Of a stretch of 52,869 bases of DNA, positions 51,540-52,869 are shown piece by piece; within the stretch, counting starts at the first letter, position 1; each line of letters starts with the position of its first letter. This stretch comes from JBCCGR01 sp039029195 (GTDB lineage: Bacteria; Pseudomonadota; Alphaproteobacteria; Rhizobiales; Rhizobiaceae). Under the pieces are notes generated by a model. That model was not told the origin of the DNA. It searched no databases and was given only the letters and a program-made list of their open reading frames with translations. The DNA lies in the NCBI GenBank assembly GCA_039029195.1, contig JBCCGR010000031.1:1-52869 (forward strand). The letters are read 5' to 3'. The translations under genes were made by a program, and so were the position numbers.

Positions 51540-52253
51540 TTAATGGTAGCGGCGCACTAGCCCAACCAGCTTACCCTGAATATCGACCCTGTCCGGGCCA
51601 AAAATCTGCGTCTCATAGGCCGGATTTGCCGGTTCCAACGCGATGGACCCACCTTTGCGGCGAAACCGTTTCAGCGTGGCTTCCTCGTCATCGACCAGAG
51701 CAACAACAATTTCGCCCGGCGTGGCCGAATTGGTCTTCTTGATGAGCACCGTATCTCCATCGAGAATACCCGCTTCGATCATGGAATCGCCTTTTACTTC
51801 CAGGGCATAGTGCTCACCGCCGCCAATCATGTCCGGCGGCATGCTCACTGTATGACTTTGCTGCTGGATCGCAGAAATTGGTGTGCCAGCCGCGATGCGC
51901 CCCATGACGGGAATAACCACAGTCCCGGGATCATCGTTCGCACTCGAGATCGGTGTCACATTGTCCGGCTTACGGCCAAGATTGCCTTCGATCACCGTGG
52001 GTGAGAAGGCTTTGCGACCAGCCGGGCTTGGCACATAGGATTCAGGCAGCTTGATCACTTCCAGTGCGCGTGCCCGGTTTGGCAGTCGCCGGATGAAGCC
52101 ACGTTCCACCAAAGCGGTGATCAAACGATGGATCCCGCTTTTGGATTTCAGATCCAGTGCGTCTTTCATCTCGTCGAAAGAGGGCGGAATACCTGCTTCC
52201 GTCAGCCGCTCATGAATGAACATCAACAGTTCGTGCTGTTTGCGTGTCAGCAT
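51540..52253 (-). CDS. lexA: LexA SOS repressor
   Basis: Master repressor of the DNA-damage response; RecA filaments trigger its self-cleavage. 237 residues. The N-terminal winged helix (MLTRKQHELLMFIHERL, residues 1-65) is followed by a long linker, typical for alphaproteobacteria. Cleavage would fall at Ala122-Gly123 (GRIAAGTP), with Ser157 in KGDSMIEAG and Lys195 in EATLKRF as catalytic pair. A 45-codon longer frame is rejected because family members begin MLTRKQ and the upstream DNA carries the promoter. Convergent with comEC, 12 bases apart. Confidence 0.97.
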   Translation of the reverse strand: MLTRKQHELLMFIHERLTEAGIPPSFDEMKDALDLKSKSGIHRLITALVERGFIRRLPNRARALEVIKLPESYVPSPAGRKAFSPTVIEGNLGRKPDNVTPISSANDDPGTVVIPVMGRIAAGTPISAIQQQSHTVSMPPDMIGGGEHYALEVKGDSMIEAGILDGDTVLIKKTNSATPGEIVVALVDDEEATLKRFRRKGGSIALEPANPAYETQIFGPDRVDIQGKLVGLVRRYH

Positions 52254-52359
52254 TGGCCCTCGCTTTCCGCAATCGGACAATTCACGCCGCCCCAGAGGAT
52301 CAGCCCAATCGCCCGCTCTGCGCCTGATCAATGGAATCAGGTGAAACAAATCAGGAACA

Positions 52360-52388
52360 TCTCTATATGTTCTAGTTGTGTTCTGCAA
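52360..52388 (-). promoter_or_regulatory. lexA promoter with LexA box (autoregulation)
   Basis: On the minus strand TTGCAG, 17 bases, TAGAGA form a promoter. The spacer contains GAACACAACTAGAAC (52369-52383), an exact GAAC-N7-GAAC LexA site, about 116 bases before the lexA ATG. This is the known autoregulatory arrangement. Confidence 0.85.
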
Positions 52389-52431
52389 GGGTTAATATTT
52401 CATTGATTGCAACCAGACATTGGAAAGTCCT

Positions 52432-52869
52432 CTAGTCGAGCAGCAAAATCCGACATGGATCGCCAGATTTGGCGGCAGGCGCATGAGATGGCCGGATAAG
52501 CAGAGCATCCGAATAGGCGGCAAGTTTCAGCATCGAACTGTCCTGCCGATCAAATGCGGTCACATTCATGGTTCCGTCCGGCAGGCGCTCAAGGGTCGCG
52601 CGCAGATAGTCCTCTCGACGATCGTTTTCCGGCAAGTCTGTCGCGGTTACAGCATCTGCGATGCGTTCTTCTTGCGGGGTTCCGAGCAAAGCGCAAATAA
52701 GAATTTCCAGAAAGACCTTGGACCCCACGAGGCTAGAAACCGGATTTCCCGGAAGGCCCAAAAAGCGAACCGTTCTGCCATCGGTCTGCCGTTGACCATA
52801 CATCAGCGGCTTCCCCGGGCGCATAGCGATCTTCCAGAACCCCATGGTCACGCCGAGCTGCTCAAGCGC
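52432..52869 (-). CDS. moeA: Molybdopterin molybdenumtransferase, C-terminal part
   Basis: Inserts molybdate into adenylated molybdopterin. Only the C-terminal ~145 residues are in the window; the frame stays open to the last base, so the 5' part is cut off. Recognisable are GFWKIAMRPGKPLMYG, FLGLPGNPVSSLVG (the conserved LPGNPVS loop) and the small beta domain MoeA-C with GDPCRILLLD at the end. The lexA-moeA order matches other Rhizobiales. Confidence 0.95.
   Translation of the reverse strand, partial: ALEQLGVTMGFWKIAMRPGKPLMYGQRQTDGRTVRFLGLPGNPVSSLVGSKVFLEILICALLGTPQEERIADAVTATDLPENDRREDYLRATLERLPDGTMNVTAFDRQDSSMLKLAAYSDALLIRPSHAPAAKSGDPCRILLLD

Overview
This window comes from the chromosome of an alphaproteobacterium, most likely of the order Hyphomicrobiales (Rhizobiales) and near the Phyllobacteriaceae/Hoeflea/Ahrensia side. 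The assignment rests on gene order (lon-hupB-tRNA-nuo; proS-lolCD-dnaE; rpsB-tsf-pyrH-frr-uppS-cdsA-rseP-bamA-lpx-gltA; gltX/comEC/lexA), on a short ProRS without an editing insertion, on LpxI in place of LpxH, and on LexA boxes of the alphaproteobacterial GAAC-N7-GAAC type. It is a core housekeeping region: there is no insertion sequence, prophage or CRISPR array, and nearly all large genes are recognisable.

Layout. 1-3.5 kb: 3' part of lon, hupB with a strong terminator, then tRNA-Val(TAC) and tRNA-Asp(GTC). 3.9-19.3 kb: a complete 14-subunit NADH:quinone oxidoreductase operon (nuoA-N) with a DUF3291 gene placed between nuoF and nuoG, followed without a gap by birA, an RNase J gene, a methylmalonyl-CoA epimerase gene and a DUF1467 membrane protein gene. 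22.4-24.4 kb: the only accessory-looking stretch, with a DUF1127 gene divergent from a LysR regulator, a pair of extragenic palindromes and a probable minus-strand small RNA ending in a near-ideal intrinsic terminator. 24.4-31.7 kb: proS, lolC, lolD, a 36-residue membrane peptide gene under a LexA box, and dnaE. 31.9-37.1 kb: the translation/isoprenoid/phospholipid cluster rpsB, tsf, pyrH, frr, uppS, cdsA. 37.2-46.0 kb: an AAA ATPase where dxr is usually found, then rseP, bamA, lpxD, fabZ, lpxA, lpxI, lpxB. 46.1-52.9 kb: gltA and gltX (minus), comEC (plus), lexA (minus) and the C-terminal part of moeA (minus, cut by the window end).

How the genes work together: the nuo block builds respiratory complex I. 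The lol, bam, rseP and lpx genes make and transport outer-membrane lipids and proteins. rpsB-tsf-pyrH-frr serves translation and UMP supply. lexA and its boxes form the SOS circuit.

Most interesting points. (1) A consensus LexA box overlaps the predicted -10 element of a 36-codon single-membrane-span gene just upstream of dnaE; it looks like an SOS-induced division inhibitor of the Caulobacter SidA kind. (2) NuoE and ribosomal protein S2 carry the same C-terminal helix-hairpin-helix-like domain on very different linkers, basic in NuoE and acidic in S2. (3) dxr is missing from its usual slot and an AAA_28-type ATPase sits there. (4) There is a probable unnamed small RNA at about 23.96-24.14 kb. 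(5) The rpsB-tsf spacer holds a terminator, a GAAA-loop hairpin and a 30-bp tandem palindromic repeat.
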